A stretch of DNA of 64,000 nucleotides, from contig CAJFVJ010000003.1 of NCBI GenBank assembly GCA_904420445.1, forward strand, positions 677,998 through 741,997, in the 5' to 3' direction. Source of the stretch: Candidatus Adamsella avium (GTDB lineage: Bacteria; Cyanobacteriota; Vampirovibrionia; Gastranaerophilales; CAJFVJ01). The position numbers and the translations under genes were made by a program. A model generated the notes under the pieces. That model made no database searches and was not told where the DNA came from. It worked only from the letters and a program-made list of their open reading frames with translations. Positions within the stretch are counted from its first letter, which is position 1. The number at the start of each line of letters is the position of its first letter. Positions 18,112 through 27,441 of this stretch are shown here, one piece after another.

Positions 18112-18306
18112 TTAGTTTGCTAACTCTTTTTCTCTGATAACTGTTTTGATTTGAGCCACTTGATGTCTGAGTTTTGAAAATTCAGTCAATGATTCAAGTT
18201 TTTGATTAGCCTTAGCTATTTTAAGTTCAAAAAGTTTTTTCTTTGACTCAATCAATTTATCTTTTAGTTCATCAAGAGTAAGCTCTTTAATTTCTGTAAT
18301 TTTCAT
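18112..18306 (-). CDS. rpmC: Ribosomal protein L29
   Basis: L29 is a short helical hairpin at the polypeptide exit, near the SRP and trigger-factor site. I place the start at ATG 18306 (64 residues, beginning MKITEIKELTLDEL), with GGTGG a few bases upstream. An in-frame TTG nine codons earlier would lie inside the rplP stop region. The preceding in-frame ATG at 18309 is an equally possible start. Confidence 0.96.
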   Translation of the reverse strand: MKITEIKELTLDELKDKLIESKKKLFELKIAKANQKLESLTEFSKLRHQVAQIKTVIREKELAN

Positions 18307-18322
18307 CATTACCACCATTGTG

Positions 18323-18727
18323 TTATTTTTCAACTATTCTGGTCTTAATCGGAAGTTTTTGAGCAGCGAGTTCGAGAGCTCTTTTTGAAATTTCACGGGA
18401 AACCCCGGCCATTTCAAATAAAAGTCTTCCGGGTTTTACTACAGCTACCCAGTATTCCGGATTACCTTTACCTTTACCCATACGAGTTTCAGCAGGTTTT
18501 TTGGTAATAGGTTTATCAGGGAAAATCTTAATCCAAACCTGACCGCCTCTTTTGATATAACGTGTCAGAGCTCTTCTTGCTGCTTCTATTTGACGGCTTG
18601 TAATCCAAGCAGGCTCGGTTGTTTGAAGACCGAATTCGCCAAATTCCAACTCTGTTCCGCGAGTTTCAGAACCAGTCATTCTCCCTTTCATTTTTTTACG
18701 ATATTTTGTTTTTTTAGGCATTAACAT
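18323..18727 (-). CDS. rplP: Ribosomal protein L16
   Basis: L16 shapes the A-site region of the 50S subunit. The 134-residue sequence shows [15 protein letters not shown], the [21 protein letters not shown] block and [21 protein letters not shown]; the Arg of the hydroxylation site region is conserved. It follows rpsC by 17 bases. Confidence 0.98.
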   Translation of the reverse strand: MLMPKKTKYRKKMKGRMTGSETRGTELEFGEFGLQTTEPAWITSRQIEAARRALTRYIKRGGQVWIKIFPDKPITKKPAETRMGKGKGNPEYWVAVVKPGRLLFEMAGVSREISKRALELAAQKLPIKTRIVEK

Positions 18728-18744
18728 TTTTATAGTGCTCCTAA

Positions 18745-19467
18745 TTATTTAGCTTTTCTTTTACGTGCTCTTGCCAGTTGAGCATTATCGCCCTGAGAGA
18801 CTTTTTTGGATTTGATGTTCATATCAACCTGTTCTCCCGGCAAAATTTCTGATTTAAATATCCAGACTTTTACGCCGATGAGACCCATAATTGTGTCTGC
18901 TTCCGCAAATCCGTAGTCGATATCGGCTCTTAGGGTTTGAAGAGGAATTCTTCCTTCTTTTGACCATTCTGTTCTTGCAATTTCAGCACCGCCTAAACGA
19001 CCTGAAACGGCAACCTTAATACCTAAGATACCGGCTCTCATTGATCTTTGAATAGCCTGTTTCATAGCTCTTCTGAAAACAACTCTCTTTTCGAGCTGTT
19101 GAGCAATTGCTTCAGCTACCAGTTGAGCATCAGCATCTGTTCTTGCTACTTCAACAACATCAATTTGCACGTTTTTCTTAATATAAGCTGATACTGCTTT
19201 TTTCAAATCATCGATACCCTGACCGCCTCTTCCGACGATAACACCAGGTTTTGCAGTTACAACTGTTATATTAATATTTTGTGCTTTTCTGTCGATAACT
19301 ATTCTGCTTATTCCTGCTGAATAGAGTTTCTTTTTGATATATTTTCTGATTTTTGCATCTTCGGCAAGATTAAGAGCATACTCATTACCCTTATCAGCAA
19401 ACCAGTTGCTTACCCAAGGTTTAATTACTCCTAATCTGAATCCGTTTGGATGTACTTTTTGTCCCAA
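18745..19467 (-). CDS. rpsC: Ribosomal protein S3
   Basis: S3 forms the mRNA entry tunnel and has helicase activity. At 240 residues it has a modest C-terminal extension rich in basic residues. The start [17 protein letters not shown], the KH-domain [11 protein letters not shown] segment and [14 protein letters not shown] are all typical. Confidence 0.98.
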   Translation of the reverse strand: MGQKVHPNGFRLGVIKPWVSNWFADKGNEYALNLAEDAKIRKYIKKKLYSAGISRIVIDRKAQNINITVVTAKPGVIVGRGGQGIDDLKKAVSAYIKKNVQIDVVEVARTDADAQLVAEAIAQQLEKRVVFRRAMKQAIQRSMRAGILGIKVAVSGRLGGAEIARTEWSKEGRIPLQTLRADIDYGFAEADTIMGLIGVKVWIFKSEILPGEQVDMNIKSKKVSQGDNAQLARARKRKAK

Positions 19468-19479
19468 GGTTATGCCTCC

Positions 19480-19812
19480 TTATTTCGCTTTTACTTTGAG
19501 TGTTAGATGTGATGTACGCTTAAGTCTTTTGTAAATACGACCTTGAGCTCTGGGTTTAGCTCTTTTGTATGTTGCACCTTCATCTGCAAAAATTTCTGAT
19601 ACTACAAGAGTATCTGCAGTGGCACCCCATTTTTCAGAAGCATTTGCAATTGCACAGTTTAAGTTCTTTAACACCACTTTAGCTGCGATATAAGGCATAA
19701 AGCGAAGGATTTTAACTGCTTCGCCGGCACCCTTGCCGCGTACTTCGTTAATTACCCTGCGGAGTTTTCTTGCAGGCATTTTTATATTAGTTTGTTTAGC
19801 CTTAGCTTCCAT
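19480..19812 (-). CDS. rplV: Ribosomal protein L22
   Basis: L22 lines the peptide exit tunnel; its beta-hairpin is the site of macrolide-resistance changes. The 110-residue sequence contains ARKLRRVINEVRGK near the N-terminus and the hairpin region YKRAKPRAQGRIYKRLKRTSHLTL. The order rpsS-rplV-rpsC is standard. Confidence 0.98.
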   Translation of the reverse strand: MEAKAKQTNIKMPARKLRRVINEVRGKGAGEAVKILRFMPYIAAKVVLKNLNCAIANASEKWGATADTLVVSEIFADEGATYKRAKPRAQGRIYKRLKRTSHLTLKVKAK

Positions 19813-19814
19813 GA

Positions 19815-20096
19815 CTATTTCCTCTTTGCTGATTTATCTTGTCCGGCGTGACCGCGGAAAAATCTTGTCGGTGCGAATTCGCCCAACTTGTGACCTACCA
19901 TCTGCTCTGTTACATATACCGGAACATGTGTCTTGCCGTTGTGAACCGCTATGGTATGCCCCAGCATTGAAGGCACTATCATAGACGCTCTTGACCAGGT
20001 TTTTATTACCTTTTTTTCATTACTTTCGTTCATTTTATTAATCTTTTTTTCCAAAGATTCTTCAACAAACGGACCCTTTTTCAGTGAACGTGACAT
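19815..20096 (-). CDS. rpsS: Ribosomal protein S19
   Basis: S19 lies in the 30S head and contacts 50S at bridge B1a. The sequence [37 protein letters not shown] and [17 protein letters not shown] is canonical. ATG 20096 is chosen, giving 93 residues, because AAGGAG lies seven bases upstream; the TTG one codon earlier is not needed. Confidence 0.98.
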   Translation of the reverse strand: MSRSLKKGPFVEESLEKKINKMNESNEKKVIKTWSRASMIVPSMLGHTIAVHNGKTHVPVYVTEQMVGHKLGEFAPTRFFRGHAGQDKSAKRK

Positions 20097-20107
20097 CAAC
20101 TGTCTCC

Positions 20108-20932
20108 TTACTTCTTACGTTTTCTTACTATGTACTTATCAGACGGTTTAGCTTTTCTTGTCTTATAACCCATTGCTGGTTTACCCCAAGGAGTTTGCGG
20201 TTTACCACCGATAGGTGATTTGCCTTCTCCACCACCATGAGGGTGGTCAACAGGGTTCATAACAACACCTCTGACAGTCGGTTTTACGCCTAACCAACGT
20301 TTTCTTCCTGCTTTACCCAAGCTGATGTTTTTGAATTCAGAGTTTCCGAGAACGCCGATTGTTGCGTAGCAATCTTTGTGAATCATTCTCATCTCTGAGC
20401 TTGGCATCTTAACAGTTACATAGTTTCCTTCTTTTGCCATCAGTTGAGCAGAACCGCCAGCTGTTCTAACCAATTGTGCACCATTTCCAGGAACCATTTC
20501 TATGTTATGAACAACGGTACCTAAAGGAATGTTGAACAAAGGAAGGGCATTTCCTACTTTAATTTCTGCATCAGGACCGCTTACAACGCTATCGCCGACA
20601 TGCAAATCCTGAGGAGTTAAAATATAACGTTTTTCACCATCGGCATATACTACCAATGAAATATAAACATTTCTGTTCGGGTCATATTCAACTGTTTTTA
20701 CTACTGCTGGAACTCCGATTTTGTTGCGTTTAAAATCGATTGTTCTATAAAGACGTTTATGTCCGCCGCCTTTATGTCTGCAGGTTATTCTTCCTGTATT
20801 GTTTCTTCCGGTATTTTTCTTTAATCTTTTTACCAAAGATTTTTCCGGTTTGTCTGTTGTGATTTCTGAGTAATCACTTTTTGACATTCCTCTTTGTCCC
20901 GGAGAAGTTGGATTTATTTTACGGATACCCAT
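20108..20932 (-). CDS. rplB: Ribosomal protein L2
   Basis: L2 is needed for subunit joining and peptidyl-transferase function. The 274-residue sequence shows the [11 protein letters not shown] start, [19 protein letters not shown], and the [17 protein letters not shown] signature with the critical His. It starts three bases before the rplW stop region, consistent with coupling. Confidence 0.98.
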   Translation of the reverse strand: MGIRKINPTSPGQRGMSKSDYSEITTDKPEKSLVKRLKKNTGRNNTGRITCRHKGGGHKRLYRTIDFKRNKIGVPAVVKTVEYDPNRNVYISLVVYADGEKRYILTPQDLHVGDSVVSGPDAEIKVGNALPLFNIPLGTVVHNIEMVPGNGAQLVRTAGGSAQLMAKEGNYVTVKMPSSEMRMIHKDCYATIGVLGNSEFKNISLGKAGRKRWLGVKPTVRGVVMNPVDHPHGGGEGKSPIGGKPQTPWGKPAMGYKTRKAKPSDKYIVRKRKK

Positions 20933-20934
20933 AA

Positions 20935-21243
20935 TTATGCTCCTACTAAATCTTCAATAGGCTCACCGATTACTGTTACGATAGCCTTTTTACTTGATTG
21001 TGTTCTTCCTTGTTTCAGACCGACTCTTTTTTCATGACTCGGCATATAAACTGTTTTGACGCTTTTAACTTTTCTTCCCGGGAAAAGCAGCTCTACAGCC
21101 TGTTTGATTTCAACTTTTGTTGCGTTCATCAGAACTTCAAAAGTATATTTGTTGCCTTCCAGTGCAGTAGTTGACTTTTCTGTGATAAGAGGTCTTTTAA
21201 TTACGTCATAAAGTCTTTCGTTTTTTACTTTTATATGGCTCAT
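20935..21243 (-). CDS. rplW: Ribosomal protein L23
   Basis: L23 is at the tunnel exit and docks trigger factor and SRP. The 102-residue sequence shows [24 protein letters not shown] and the basic loop ending [12 protein letters not shown]. Its ATG overlaps the rplD TGA in an ATGA arrangement. Confidence 0.97.
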   Translation of the reverse strand: MSHIKVKNERLYDVIKRPLITEKSTTALEGNKYTFEVLMNATKVEIKQAVELLFPGRKVKSVKTVYMPSHEKRVGLKQGRTQSSKKAIVTVIGEPIEDLVGA

Positions 21244-21878
21244 TTTTTCAATAACCTCTCTGTTATTTCTTTTACAGATGATTCAGTCATTAAAATTTTA
21301 TCGGCTTCCAACAAGTCTTTTACGTTAATGTTAGACGGTAAAATTAATTTTACATTAGGAAGGTTTCTTGAAGAGAGTTGCAAATGCTGGTTTTCAGGCT
21401 GTTTATAATCAGCTACAACCAAAATTTTTCCCTCTACTTCCAGAGCTTTTAAAATTTTGCTGAATTCTTTTGTTTTCGGAGCACTGATTGTTGAAAAATC
21501 CTGCACCAAAATAATATCTGCAGATCTTGCGGATAAAGCTGATCTCAAAGCAAGTTTTCTTGCTTTTTGAGGCATAGAAAAACTGTAATCTCTTGGTTTT
21601 GGTCCGAAAATTACACCACCACCAACAAATAATGGACTTCTAATGCTGCCTGCACGAGCTCTTCCTGTACCTTTTTGTTTCCAAGGTTTCTTTCCGCCTC
21701 CGCGGACTTCGCCTTTTGTTTTAGTACAAGCAGTTCCTGCTCTTGAATTATTCAGCTGTCTTCTCAGGGCAAGATGCATAACATGTATATTCGGTTCGAT
21801 ACCGAATACATCATCGTTAAGATCTATTTGTCCTATAGAACTTCCGCTTCCGCTATGTATTGTTAACTGCTTTGACAT
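21240..21878 (-). CDS. rplD: Ribosomal protein L4
   Basis: L4 has a globular domain and a long loop in the exit tunnel; in Proteobacteria it represses the S10 operon. The conserved loop GGGKKPWKQKGTGRARAGSIRSP is present. ATG 21878 (212 residues, MSKQLTIHS) is preferred: GAGGA is eight bases upstream, whereas the in-frame TTG five codons earlier overlaps that site. Confidence 0.97.
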   Translation of the reverse strand: MSKQLTIHSGSGSSIGQIDLNDDVFGIEPNIHVMHLALRRQLNNSRAGTACTKTKGEVRGGGKKPWKQKGTGRARAGSIRSPLFVGGGVIFGPKPRDYSFSMPQKARKLALRSALSARSADIILVQDFSTISAPKTKEFSKILKALEVEGKILVVADYKQPENQHLQLSSRNLPNVKLILPSNINVKDLLEADKILMTESSVKEITERLLKK

Positions 21879-21902
21879 TTTTATTTTCCTCAACTAGAAT
21901 TA

Positions 21903-22538
21903 TTAGTTCCATTTAATTCTTGATGGCTTAATAGTAACCAATTTACCTTCAGGTCCCGGAACAGAACCCTTAAGCAATATCAGATTTTTATCGCTATCAA
22001 TTTTAACTATTTTCAACTTTGCAACGGTAACCATCTCATTACCCATGTTTCCTGCCATTCTTTTGCCTTTGAAAACACGGCTGGGTGATGTACCTGCACC
22101 AATAGAACCCGGTTCGCGATGGTTCTTTGAACCATGCCCCATAGGTCCTCTGCTGAAGTTATGTCTTTTTACCGTACCTTGAAAACCTTTACCGATTGAT
22201 TTGCCGGTTACGTCAACTTTTTCAACAGAAGACAACACCGATAAATCAATGGTTTGTCCGATTTTATACTCGGAAGGATTTTCTACCCTGAACTCTTTAA
22301 GTGTTCGATAGGCAGAAATTTCATTTTTCTTTAAGTGCCCGATTTGAGCTTTTGTTAAATGTTTTTCCTTACATGGCGTAGTAGCTACCTGAATAGCGTT
22401 ATAACCGTCAGTTTCAACAGTTTTAACCTGAGTTACTACTAAAGGATCAACTTTAATTACTGTTACTGGAACACATGTTCCGTTATCATCGAAAACTTGG
22501 GTCATGCCAAGTTTTTCACCGATTACTCCTAGAGTCAT
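21903..22538 (-). CDS. rplC: Ribosomal protein L3
   Basis: L3 starts 50S assembly and reaches the peptidyl-transferase centre. The 211-residue sequence has GVIGEKLGMTQVF and the W-finger block FQGTVKRHNFSRGPMGHGSKNHREPGSIGAGTSPSRVFKGKRMAGNMG, split here only for description. The 92-base gap after rpsJ contains a hairpin. Confidence 0.98.
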   Translation of the reverse strand: MTLGVIGEKLGMTQVFDDNGTCVPVTVIKVDPLVVTQVKTVETDGYNAIQVATTPCKEKHLTKAQIGHLKKNEISAYRTLKEFRVENPSEYKIGQTIDLSVLSSVEKVDVTGKSIGKGFQGTVKRHNFSRGPMGHGSKNHREPGSIGAGTSPSRVFKGKRMAGNMGNEMVTVAKLKIVKIDSDKNLILLKGSVPGPEGKLVTIKPSRIKWN

Positions 22539-22554
22539 TTTTTACCTCTCTTTT

Positions 22555-22588
22555 GTGAGCGCTACGTTCGAAGAGCTTCGTAGATCAC
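22555..22588 (-). promoter_or_regulatory. Hairpin in the rpsJ-rplC spacer
   Basis: GTGA, CTACG and GAAG segments pair with CTTC, CGTAG and TCAC to form an interrupted stem of about 12 base pairs just before the rplC ribosome-binding site. There is no T-run, so it is not a terminator. It may be an RNase site or a ribosomal-protein target. Confidence 0.45.
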
Positions 22589-22630
22589 ATTCATTTACTA
22601 ACCGATATATTCAATTGTCAAATTATCTTA

Positions 22631-22951
22631 TTACAACTTAACTTCGATGTCAACACCGGCCGGCAAATCCATTCTGCTCAACTCTTCAGTGGTTTGTTGT
22701 GTAGGATCGAGAATATCAATTATTCTCTTGTGTGTACGTATTTCGAAATGTTCTCTTGATTTTTTATCAACGTGAGGTGATCTCAAAACACAGTATACAC
22801 GACGTTTTGTAGGAAGCGGAATGGGTCCTGCAACCTTAGCATCTGTTCTTTGTGCAGTCTCAACAATTTTCTTTGCTGATAAATCAATCAATCTATGATC
22901 ATATGCCTTTAAACAAACTCTAATTCTTTGTCTTTGTTGTTGCTTACTCAT
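22631..22951 (-). CDS. rpsJ: Ribosomal protein S10
   Basis: S10 lies in the 30S head and doubles as NusE in antitermination. The sequence contains [23 protein letters not shown] and the [19 protein letters not shown] block. ATG 22951 gives 106 residues; AGGT and GGAA precede it, and the GTG two codons earlier is less likely. It follows tuf in the same operon. Confidence 0.97.
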   Translation of the reverse strand: MSKQQQRQRIRVCLKAYDHRLIDLSAKKIVETAQRTDAKVAGPIPLPTKRRVYCVLRSPHVDKKSREHFEIRTHKRIIDILDPTQQTTEELSRMDLPAGVDIEVKL

Positions 22952-23000
22952 TTCCACTTACCTACTTACTTACGCCTTTCTTTTATTTTTTATTAATTAA

Positions 23001-24209
23001 CTATGCAATGATTTTGTCTACAACGCCAGCACCAACTGTACGTCCGCCTTCTCTGATAGCGAATCTCATACCGGCTTCGATAGCTACAGGAGCAATCAAT
23101 TCAACTTCCATAACTACGTTATCACCAGGCATTACCATTTCGCCGTCAAATTTGATAGATCCGGTTACGTCTGTTGTTCTGATGTAGAACTGAGGTCTGT
23201 ATCCAGGGAAGAATGGAGTGTGACGTCCACCTTCATCTTTTGTCAATACATAAACGTTTGCTGTGAATTTTGTATGAGGATGTATTGAACCAGGTTTTGC
23301 AAGAACTTGACCTCTTTCAACGTCTTCTTTACCGATACCTCTAAGCAAAGCACCGATGTTGTCACCTGCGATACCTTCATCCAATTGTTTTCTGAACATT
23401 TCGATACCGGTAACAACTGTTTTCTTAGTTTCGCCAAAGCCAACGATTTCAACTTCTTCACCGACTTTAACTTTTCCTCTTTCAACTCTACCAGTTGCTA
23501 CAGTACCTCTACCGGTGATAGAGAATACGTCTTCAACAGGCATAAGGAACGGTTGGTCAACATCACGTTCAGGAGTCGGGATGTATTCATCAACTGCATC
23601 CATAAGTTCCCAAATTTTGTCAACCCATTTATCTTCGCCTCTGGCTATTTTCGGATTAGCTTGAACAGCTTCCAAAGCCTTGAGAGCTGAACCTCTGATG
23701 AACGGAATGTTGTCGCCGTCGAATTCATATGAAGTCAACAGATCTCTAGCTTCCATTTCAACGAGTTCTAACAATTCTTCGTCATCAACCATGTCACATT
23801 TGTTCAAGAAAACAACCAATCTAGGAACACCAACCTGACGAGCAAGGAGGATGTGTTCTCTTGTTTGAGGCATAGGACCGTCTGCTGCAGATATTACAAG
23901 AATACCGCCATCCATTTGAGCTGCACCAGTGATCATGTTTTTAACATAGTCAGCGTGTCCCGGGCAGTCAACGTGTGCATAGTGTCTTTTTTCTGTTTCG
24001 TATTCAACGTGAGCTGTTGAAATTGTTATACCTCTTGCTTTTTCTTCAGGAGCAGCGTCGATTTCATCAAATCTTTTTGCTTCTGCTTGTCCTGCTGCAG
24101 CCAATGTAGCTGTAATTGCAGCGGTCAAAGTTGTTTTACCGTGGTCTACGTGTCCTACGGTACCAATGTTAACGTGAGGTTTTGTACGTTCAAATTTAGC
24201 ACGTGCCAT
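23001..24209 (-). CDS. tuf: Elongation factor Tu
   Basis: EF-Tu delivers aminoacyl-tRNA to the ribosome in a GTP-dependent way. The 402-residue sequence has the G1 motif GHVDHGKT at residues 19-26, DCPGH (G3) and NKCD (G4), with full domains II and III ending in [10 protein letters not shown]. The catalytic His follows DCPGH as usual. GGAGA lies eight bases upstream of the ATG. Three tRNA genes precede it on the same strand, and rpsJ follows 49 bases later. Confidence 0.99.
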   Translation of the reverse strand: MARAKFERTKPHVNIGTVGHVDHGKTTLTAAITATLAAAGQAEAKRFDEIDAAPEEKARGITISTAHVEYETEKRHYAHVDCPGHADYVKNMITGAAQMDGGILVISAADGPMPQTREHILLARQVGVPRLVVFLNKCDMVDDEELLELVEMEARDLLTSYEFDGDNIPFIRGSALKALEAVQANPKIARGEDKWVDKIWELMDAVDEYIPTPERDVDQPFLMPVEDVFSITGRGTVATGRVERGKVKVGEEVEIVGFGETKKTVVTGIEMFRKQLDEGIAGDNIGALLRGIGKEDVERGQVLAKPGSIHPHTKFTANVYVLTKDEGGRHTPFFPGYRPQFYIRTTDVTGSIKFDGEMVMPGDNVVMEVELIAPVAIEAGMRFAIREGGRTVGAGVVDKIIA

Positions 24210-24304
24210 TGTGAATCTCCTTTTATCAGTATCTCTACAATACTTTTTTTCGTACTTACATTATTTCTAAAAGAATTACTTGTAATCTTTTTGAGTCTTT
24301 AATC

Positions 24305-24376
24305 AGCTCATGACGGGATTTGAACCCGTGGCCTCTCCCTTACCAAGGGAGTGCGCTACCCCTGCGCCACATGAGC
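24305..24376 (-). tRNA. tRNA-Thr (GGU anticodon)
   Basis: A complete cloverleaf: seven-base acceptor GCTCATG/CATGAGC, anticodon stem CTCCC/GGGAG with loop TTGGTAA reading GGT, and T-loop GTTCAAATC. No CCA is encoded. The discriminator base is T. Confidence 0.95.
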
Positions 24377-24395
24377 ACATATGGTTTGGGAGATT

Positions 24396-24478
24396 TGGGC
24401 AGGGCTGGATTCGAACCAGCGTAGTCAGCCGACGACGGATTTACAGTCCGTTCCCTTTAGCCACTCGGGCACCTACCC
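24396..24478 (-). tRNA. tRNA-Tyr (GUA anticodon)
   Basis: The acceptor GGGTAGG pairs with CCTGCCC (one T-G wobble). The anticodon stem ACGGA/TCCGT carries loop CTGTAAA, giving GTA. A long variable arm, typical of bacterial Tyr tRNA, is present, and the T-loop is GGTTCGAATCC. The discriminator is A. No CCA is encoded. Confidence 0.95.
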
Positions 24479-24519
24479 TCATTTTTTGATTTTTAATGTA
24501 CAAGTTTGCTTTTAAAAAA

Positions 24520-24591
24520 AGCCGGTGATAAGAATCGAACTTACAACCTACGGTTTACAAAACCGTTGCTCTACCGTTGAGCTACACCGGC
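24520..24591 (-). tRNA. tRNA-Thr (UGU anticodon)
   Basis: Acceptor GCCGGTG pairs with TACCGGC-type 3' sequence (CACCGGC). The anticodon stem ACGGT/ACCGT holds loop TTTGTAA, giving TGT. The D-loop (AGCTCAACGGTAGAGC) and T-loop (GTTCGATTC) are normal. It is the first gene after the operon promoter. Confidence 0.95.
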
Positions 24592-24611
24592 ACACGTCAT
24601 GTGTAAAACTT

Positions 24612-24640
24612 AATATATAAAGGACAAACATCAATGTCAA
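24612..24640 (-). promoter_or_regulatory. Promoter of the tRNA-tuf-S10 operon
   Basis: On the minus strand a perfect TTGACA (24640-24635) is separated by exactly 17 bases from TATATT (24617-24612). This is the strongest sigma70-type promoter in the window, and lies about 20 bases before the first tRNA. It fits a highly expressed stable-RNA and ribosomal-protein operon. Confidence 0.88.
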
Positions 24641-24750
24641 GAGAAAAGTTTCACACTTCCGTAATATACAGAAAAACATGAAAATATTTTTGTAGCAAGC
24701 ATATTTTTAAAAATTATTATTTTTATCAAATATATGTAAAGTTTTGTAAA

Positions 24751-24801
24751 AGGAGGGAGGTGAAAAAGCAATTTACAACTTTCACTAATTTTTTTTATTA
24801 G
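24751..24801 (+). promoter_or_regulatory. Possible leader peptide (13 codons) with hairpin upstream of the ankyrin-like gene
   Basis: A strong ribosome-binding sequence (AGGAGGGAGGTGA) is followed by a frame that starts with GTG 24760 and ends at TAG 24801; it encodes 13 residues, including four Phe and three Thr. TCACTAA inside it can pair with TTAGTGA just downstream (about 24812-24818). The spacing of the ribosome-binding site to GTG is short, so translation is uncertain. Confidence 0.3.
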
Positions 24802-24848
24802 CAACAAAAGGTTAGTGATTATAAATATTTAGAGAAAGGAATTAGAAA

Positions 24849-26381
24849 ATGTTTATTACTCCTCTGAGCCTTGCTGACTTTAAGGCAGGAAACCAATACT
24901 CTCAAAAACCTAAACCGCAAATGACAAAGCCTATGGGGCTCACTAAAGACACCGTATCTTTCGGCATGGCAAAAGTGCCGGAAACACTATATAAGAATAC
25001 AGGACTTTTATTTGATGCAAAAAATCCTGAAGAGCTCAAATCAGCAGTAAAGGGAAAAAGTGAATTAGAAATACAATCTCTGCTTCATGATACAGATGAA
25101 AACGGAATAACCCCTGCAGAAGCTGCGTTGAGAAGAGGGGACATTGATCTTCTAAAAGCGCTGGTATCTCTAGTTGATGACGAAACAAAACCAAAACTTA
25201 TCCATTATCATACATATGAAGAGCTTGGTGAGAAATTTGATTTAATAAAGAGTACCGGTGATATAAATCTTATACTGGATTTAGGTTACCCGGAGAGAGT
25301 AGAATGGATGCTAAAAGATCCCGGCTATTTGGAAGAAGCAATCAGAGAACATGATTCAAAACTGGCTGAACATCTTATAGATAAAACTAATCCTAACAAA
25401 CTTGGATGCTTTTTTCTAGACCCTGAATTTAGTGAACCTAAAGAGGCTGAATTAAATTTAAGAGATGCAGTATCTTCGTTAAAACCTCTGACAAATGAAG
25501 AAGATGCAAAAATATTAAATAGCATTCTTCAAAAAACAGGAATACCGGCAAAGAAAAGTATATTCTTGACAGCTGTTGAAAATAATTCAGCAGAAATAGC
25601 AAAATTCATGATGGATAATATTGAAAATAATGAAAAGAAAAAAATTCTGACAACCACTAATGCGTTAGGACTTGCTGTTAGAAACAACAATGAAGAAATA
25701 ACAAAAGTTCTTCTTGAATCGGCTGAAGAAATTGGAGAAGGAACAAAACAAAAACTTATACTAGGACCCGGTGATACATCATTATTTGCAGATATAGATG
25801 ACTATGTTGACTCAATAGAATCTGTTTCTCCCGAGGTATTATCCTTGGTATTTGATAATGCGGATGAAAACACCTATTATAAACTAAGATATAGTTCTAA
25901 AGGTTATCATGGGCCTACAATATTATCATCTGCTATTGGCTCAGGGCGATTTGATTTAGTACCAATTATTGTGCAAAAAGGTCCTAATTACCTGACGGAA
26001 TCCGAAGCAAAATCGGTGAAAAGACATTTTTACCATATGGATGAAAAAGCACTTGAAGAAGCACTCTCCATACCGGCAATTAGCAAAAACATCGGAAGAA
26101 TAAGCAGAAATGCGATACCGGATGTTTCAGAATCAATAATTCGCCATGCAGAAAAAAACGGAAACAATCAATTGATGGTTGATGTATTATTGAACAGCAA
26201 TGATGATTATCATTTAAACCCCCAGATGTATGACAAGGCTCGCAGATTGGCGTTGGATTCTGATGACATAAGTATCGAAGATAGTATCAGATTATTAGAA
26301 AAATATGGTTCAGAAAAAGATAAACCTGCTATTAAATATCTGAAATCCATGCTTCCTGAAGAAAAAACCGAACAGCAATAA
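24849..26381 (+). CDS. Ankyrin-like repeat protein
   Basis: A 510-residue protein with degenerate ankyrin-type units. The clearest is ENGITPAEAALRRGDIDLLKALVS near residue 85; others follow at FLTAVENNSAEIAKFMMDN, LGLAVRNNNEEITKVLLES and ILSSAIGSGRFDLVPIIV. The N-terminal 45 residues are unstructured, Pro/Lys-rich, and contain DTVSFG. No signal peptide or membrane helix is seen. Ankyrin arrays bind protein partners, and in host-associated bacteria are sometimes effectors; nothing here proves export. AAAGGA precedes the ATG. It is divergent from the tRNA-tuf operon. Confidence 0.7.
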   Translation: MFITPLSLADFKAGNQYSQKPKPQMTKPMGLTKDTVSFGMAKVPETLYKNTGLLFDAKNPEELKSAVKGKSELEIQSLLHDTDENGITPAEAALRRGDIDLLKALVSLVDDETKPKLIHYHTYEELGEKFDLIKSTGDINLILDLGYPERVEWMLKDPGYLEEAIREHDSKLAEHLIDKTNPNKLGCFFLDPEFSEPKEAELNLRDAVSSLKPLTNEEDAKILNSILQKTGIPAKKSIFLTAVENNSAEIAKFMMDNIENNEKKKILTTTNALGLAVRNNNEEITKVLLESAEEIGEGTKQKLILGPGDTSLFADIDDYVDSIESVSPEVLSLVFDNADENTYYKLRYSSKGYHGPTILSSAIGSGRFDLVPIIVQKGPNYLTESEAKSVKRHFYHMDEKALEEALSIPAISKNIGRISRNAIPDVSESIIRHAEKNGNNQLMVDVLLNSNDDYHLNPQMYDKARRLALDSDDISIEDSIRLLEKYGSEKDKPAIKYLKSMLPEEKTEQQ

Positions 26382-26384
26382 ATT

Positions 26385-27335
26385 TTATTCATACAAAAAA
26401 CAATTTACTGAATGATTGTCTGACAAAAAATACCTTTCTGGGTATTTTTTGTTGCATTTATCCATCACAAACTCACATCTAGGGTGGAACCTGCACCCTG
26501 AAATAATCTGACCGACCTGCGGGGGCTGGCCTTCTATAATCTTAAGCCTTCTTTTATCACCACGGGGCAAAGACTCAAGCAAACCTTTTGTGTAAGGATG
26601 AGAAGGGTTGAGAAACAACTCTTTGACCGATGTTTGTTCAACAACTTCTCCCGCATACATAACAGCGACATCATCAACATTCTCGGAGATAAGTCCCAAA
26701 TCATGCGTAATCAAAATTAAAGAGGTTTTTCTCTTCTGTCTTATCTCTGAAAATAATTCCATAATCTGTGCCTGAACAGTTACATCAAGAGCTGTCGTCG
26801 GTTCATCTGCGATTATCAAATCAGGCTCAGACGCAAGCGCCATGGCAATAATCACACGCTGGCACATGCCTCCTGAAAACTGGTAAGGATAATCATCAAA
26901 ACGCCTTGAAGCATCAGGAATTTTTACCATGCTAAGCGCATCAAGAGCTATCTCTTTTGCCTCTTTTTTGGTAACCTCCTGATGGAGCAATATCACCTCC
27001 ATAAGCTGGTTGCCTATGGTATAAAGGGGATTCAGCGATGTAAGAGGGTCCTGAGGAATGAGTGCTATTTTGTTTCCTCTTATCATCCTCATTTCTTTTT
27101 CGCTGAGGCTCAAAATATCCAAGCCGTTATAAATTATCTCGCCCTCTGTTATCACGGCAGTTGAAGGGAGCAAGCGCATAACAGACATTGCGCTTAATGT
27201 TTTTCCGCAGCCTGACTCACCGACAATCCCGAGAGCCCTGCCGTCTCCAAGTGAAAAACTCACACCATGAACAGCCTCAAACAGTGAACTGCCGCGGCGG
27301 AAACTTATTCTCAAATTTTTTATCTCTAAACTCAT
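26385..27335 (-). CDS. Oligopeptide/dipeptide ABC transporter ATP-binding protein (OppD/DppD type), orphan
   Basis: The 316-residue ATPase has Walker A GESGCGKT (residues 39-46), the Q-loop in [13 protein letters not shown], the signature FSGGMCQR in place of LSGGQ, Walker [10 protein letters not shown] and the H-loop ITHDLG. The C-terminal oligo_HPY region contains GCRFHPRC and a further Cys, the cysteine set typical of OppD-type subunits. It would energise uptake of peptides or nickel. No permease, binding protein or OppF partner is adjacent, so its partners must be encoded elsewhere. Confidence 0.9.
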   Translation of the reverse strand: MSLEIKNLRISFRRGSSLFEAVHGVSFSLGDGRALGIVGESGCGKTLSAMSVMRLLPSTAVITEGEIIYNGLDILSLSEKEMRMIRGNKIALIPQDPLTSLNPLYTIGNQLMEVILLHQEVTKKEAKEIALDALSMVKIPDASRRFDDYPYQFSGGMCQRVIIAMALASEPDLIIADEPTTALDVTVQAQIMELFSEIRQKRKTSLILITHDLGLISENVDDVAVMYAGEVVEQTSVKELFLNPSHPYTKGLLESLPRGDKRRLKIIEGQPPQVGQIISGCRFHPRCEFVMDKCNKKYPERYFLSDNHSVNCFLYE

Positions 27336-27377
27336 AACTATATTTTAACTTAATTCATACTAAAAAAACTACACAAG

Positions 27378-27406
27378 TTGTTAATTCTCATTTATAGATT
27401 TATAAT
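27378..27406 (+). promoter_or_regulatory. Promoter of sucCD-ispG
   Basis: TTGTTA (27378-27383) is followed after 17 bases by a perfect TATAAT (27401-27406). The predicted start is about 29 bases before the sucC ATG. Confidence 0.75.
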
Positions 27407-27441
27407 TTTCTACGTGAAGATTTAGAAGGCAGAGAAGAACA

